Below, in pieces: positions 5,777-7,381 of a stretch of 7,381 nucleotides of DNA (position 1 is the first letter of the stretch; every line of letters begins with the position of its first letter). This stretch comes from Lachnospiraceae bacterium UBA7188 (GTDB lineage Bacteria > Bacillota > Clostridia > Lachnospirales > Lachnospiraceae). The DNA lies in NCBI GenBank assembly GCA_002490995.1, contig DKVC01000221.1, positions 20,669 through 28,049 of the forward strand. Reading direction: 5' to 3'. A model generated the notes under the pieces. It was not told where the DNA came from and made no database searches. It was given only the letters and a program-made list of their open reading frames with translations. The translations under genes were made by a program, and so were the position numbers.

Positions 5777-5778
5777 CT
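5762..5778. promoter_or_regulatory. Dyad over the -35 of the lipoprotein promoter
   Basis: AGTTG (5762-5766) and CAACT (5774-5778) flank a 7-bp GC-rich centre. The site covers the -35 box. Short dyads of this kind are typical of LacI-type sugar repressors, which would suit a solute-binding gene, but the arms are short. Confidence 0.25.
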
Positions 5779-5798
5779 TATTTTTTCATTTTTACGCA

Positions 5799-5827
5799 TT
5801 GAATTCCGGGAGATTTCTGTTTATAAT
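5799..5827 (+). promoter_or_regulatory. Sigma-A promoter for glpK
   Basis: TTGAAT (5799-5804), 17 bp and TATAAT (5822-5827) form a strong promoter pointing at glpK. Predicted start near 5834, giving a leader of about 244 nt. Its -35 is only 22 bp from the -35 of the opposite promoter, so one bound regulator could affect both. Confidence 0.7.
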
Positions 5828-5833
5828 GAGGAA

Positions 5834-6077
5834 GTACTGTGAAATATATCCCGCCGATACGTTTCGCCGGTAAAGCTATAGGATTTACCGGAGAACCGTG
5901 GGGGATCGGATGCCGGAAGTCGCTGGAGGAATCCTTTCCTGCCTGTTCTGATACCGGCGGAATGGACCAGGACGATTGGCAGTATGGAGAAAATCAAATA
6001 ATAAAGTTCGGTTGAATGCGGTTAATGATATACAGAAAAATGTATATTATGTGGTGGATTGAAATCAGGAGGAGCAT
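5834..6077 (+). other. Long structured leader of glpK, no known riboswitch recognised
   Basis: An outer stem CCGCCG (5851-5856) with CGGCGG (5955-5960) encloses a perfect 8-bp hairpin, CCGGTAAA (5867-5874) with TTTACCGG (5884-5891), loop 9 nt. A 5-bp hairpin AGGAA (5927-5931) with TTCCT (5936-5940) also lies inside. I find no U-run terminator and no match to riboswitch classes I know. A GTG frame at 5839-6015 (58 codons) spans it but lacks a ribosome binding site. The B. subtilis glp operons use leader antitermination by GlpP, but no matching terminator is visible here. Confidence 0.35.
6028..6047. promoter_or_regulatory. Dyad upstream of the glpK ribosome binding site
   Basis: ATATACA (6028-6034) and TGTATAT (6041-6047) are perfect 7-bp inverted arms with a 6-nt spacer, ending 19 bases before AGGAGG (6067-6072). 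It could be an operator or a weak AU hairpin. No -35 element at a proper distance supports a second promoter here. Confidence 0.35.
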
Positions 6078-7381
6078 ATGGGGAAATATAATATAGAATC
6101 AAAAAGCAGGGTTTATTCTCAAAATTATATCATGGCGCTGGACCAGGGGACGACCAGTTCCCGGTGCATTTTGTTTGATAAAGCGGGGAATATCCACTCC
6201 ATGTCACAGAAGGAGTTCACCCAGATTTACCCCCAGCCCGGCTGGGTGGAGCATAATCCCAAGGAAATCTGGTCCTCCCAGCTGGCAGTTGCCACAGAGT
6301 GCATGGCCCTGGCCGGGGTAAGCGCGGAGCAGATTGCCGCCATCGGCATCACCAATCAGAGGGAGACTACAATCCTGTGGGATAAAAATACCGGGGAGCC
6401 TGTGTACAATGCCATTGTGTGGCAGTGCCGCCGTACATCGGACATGATAGAGGAATTGAAAAAGGACGGTTTTGACCTGAAAATACGGGAGAAAACGGGA
6501 CTGGTGCCGGATGCTTATTTCAGCGCGTCCAAGATTGCATGGATACTGCAAAATGTCCCCGGTGCGCAGGAAAAAGCGGAAAAAGGTGAGCTTTTATTCG
6601 GCACGGTGGACGCCTGGTTGATCTGGAACCTGACGAAGGGAGCTGTGCATGTGACGGATTACACCAATGCCTCCAGGACCATGCTGTATGATATCCACAG
6701 GCTGTGCTGGGATGAGGAGATCATGGAGCGGTTCGGGATTCCCGCCGGCATTCTTCCTAAGGTGTGCCCTTCCAGCCATGTGTTCGGGCATACGGCTCCA
6801 TCCGTTCTGGGCGGTGAGATTCCTATCGCCGGTGCCGCCGGAGACCAGCAGGCGGCTCTGTTCGGTCAGTGCTGCTTTGAAAAGGGCGAGGTGAAAAATA
6901 CTTACGGGACAGGCTGTTTCCTGCTGATGAATACAGGGACAGACGCCATTGTATCCAAATCCGGGCTCCTGACCACCATTGCCGCCGGGACTTCCGATAA
7001 GCCGGAATATGCGCTGGAAGGCAGTGTATTTGTGGCGGGGGCAAGCGTACAGTGGTTGAGGGACAGTATGCGGATGATCAAGGATGCACCCCAGTCTCAG
7101 AGATACTGCGAGGCTGTGGAGGACACCGCCGGGGTTTACATTGTACCCGCGTTTGCGGGAATGGGGGCGCCTTACTGGAATCAGTACGCCAGGGGGACTG
7201 TGGTGGGACTGACCAGGGGCTGTACCAAGGAGCATTTTATCCGTGCCACGCTGGAGTCCATAGCCTATCAGACCGCAGATGTGCTGCAGGCCATGGAACA
7301 GGACAGCGGCATCCGGTTAAAGAGCCTGAAAGTGGACGGAGGCGCCAGTGCCAATGATTTTCTGATGCAGTTCCAGGCGGA
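6078..7381 (+). CDS. glpK: Glycerol kinase, 3' end beyond the window
   Basis: Glycerol kinase transfers phosphate from ATP to glycerol, giving sn-glycerol 3-phosphate in the cytoplasm. The first 434 residues are present of about 500. Seen in order: the ATP-binding start ALDQGTTSSR, VWQCRRT, the FGGY pattern YFSASKIAWIL, TDYTNASRTMLYDI, GDQQAALFGQ, NTYGTGCFLLMNTG, GAPYWNQYARGTVVGLTRG, and ATLESIAYQT near the window end. No frameshift is visible. The ATG at 6078 has AGGAGG 5 nt upstream. It adds about 18 residues before the usual MALDQ start at 6132, which lacks a site. By alignment from memory, the histidine phosphorylated by HPr in enterococcal and Bacillus enzymes is Ser242 here. The gene has its own promoter and a long structured leader. 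No glpF, glpD or glpP is in the window. Confidence 0.96.
   Translation, partial: MGKYNIESKSRVYSQNYIMALDQGTTSSRCILFDKAGNIHSMSQKEFTQIYPQPGWVEHNPKEIWSSQLAVATECMALAGVSAEQIAAIGITNQRETTILWDKNTGEPVYNAIVWQCRRTSDMIEELKKDGFDLKIREKTGLVPDAYFSASKIAWILQNVPGAQEKAEKGELLFGTVDAWLIWNLTKGAVHVTDYTNASRTMLYDIHRLCWDEEIMERFGIPAGILPKVCPSSHVFGHTAPSVLGGEIPIAGAAGDQQAALFGQCCFEKGEVKNTYGTGCFLLMNTGTDAIVSKSGLLTTIAAGTSDKPEYALEGSVFVAGASVQWLRDSMRMIKDAPQSQRYCEAVEDTAGVYIVPAFAGMGAPYWNQYARGTVVGLTRGCTKEHFIRATLESIAYQTADVLQAMEQDSGIRLKSLKVDGGASANDFLMQFQA

Noticed and set aside
5839..6015. 58-codon small ORF starting at GTG in the glpK leader
   Set aside because: The start would be about 5 nt from the transcription start without a ribosome binding site; kept only as an alternative reading of the structured leader.
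6012..6026. Possible catabolite-responsive (cre) site TTGAATGCGGTTAAT before glpK
   Set aside because: The central CG fits but at least two key positions, including the conserved C of the right arm, do not match.
1..7381. Mobile element, CRISPR or defence system
   Set aside because: No transposase, integrase, terminal repeats, CRISPR-like direct repeats or defence-protein motifs on either strand.

Overview
The window looks like part of a chromosome from a gut Clostridia bacterium, most likely Lachnospiraceae. The reasons are moderate GC, strong AGGAGG-type ribosome binding sites, sigma-A promoters with TATAAT boxes 17 bp from the -35, a BlaR1-type M56 peptidase, a lipoprotein related to family 1 solute-binding proteins, and a Firmicutes-like glycerol kinase. 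I see no transposase, phage gene, tRNA, rRNA or CRISPR array.

Layout. (1) 1-318: a perfect 10-bp hairpin, then a promoter with a dyad over its start site and a leader hairpin. (2) 319-3014 (+): a two-gene unit with a 19-nt overlap. It encodes an M56 membrane zinc peptidase (737 aa) and a 166-aa multi-pass membrane protein that starts at GTG. The peptidase carries an extra segment built of 12-residue repeats just before its HELLH zinc site and has a non-PBP extracellular domain. No BlaI-type repressor gene is present. (3) 3073-4082 (+): a polysaccharide-deacetylase-family gene with its own promoter, a CodY-like box over the -35, and a folded leader. (4) 4083-5660: two decayed genes of one family meeting tail to tail. 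The + gene keeps only about 100 C-terminal residues. The - gene keeps its promoter, lipoprotein signal and N-terminal beta-rich domain but has lost its solute-binding domain. A frameshifted stub of its original C-terminus survives next to the break. (5) 5661-6077: a divergent control region with two good sigma-A promoters, several dyads, and a structured leader of about 240 nt in front of glpK. (6) 6078-7381 (+): glpK, cut off by the window edge.

How the genes may work together: the M56 pair is probably a membrane sensor module whose partners are unknown. The deacetylase and solute-binding remnants fit a carbohydrate-use neighbourhood, and glpK feeds glycerol into glycolysis. The most unusual points are the repeat insertion in the peptidase, the mirror-image solute-binding remnants, and the unclassified glpK leader.
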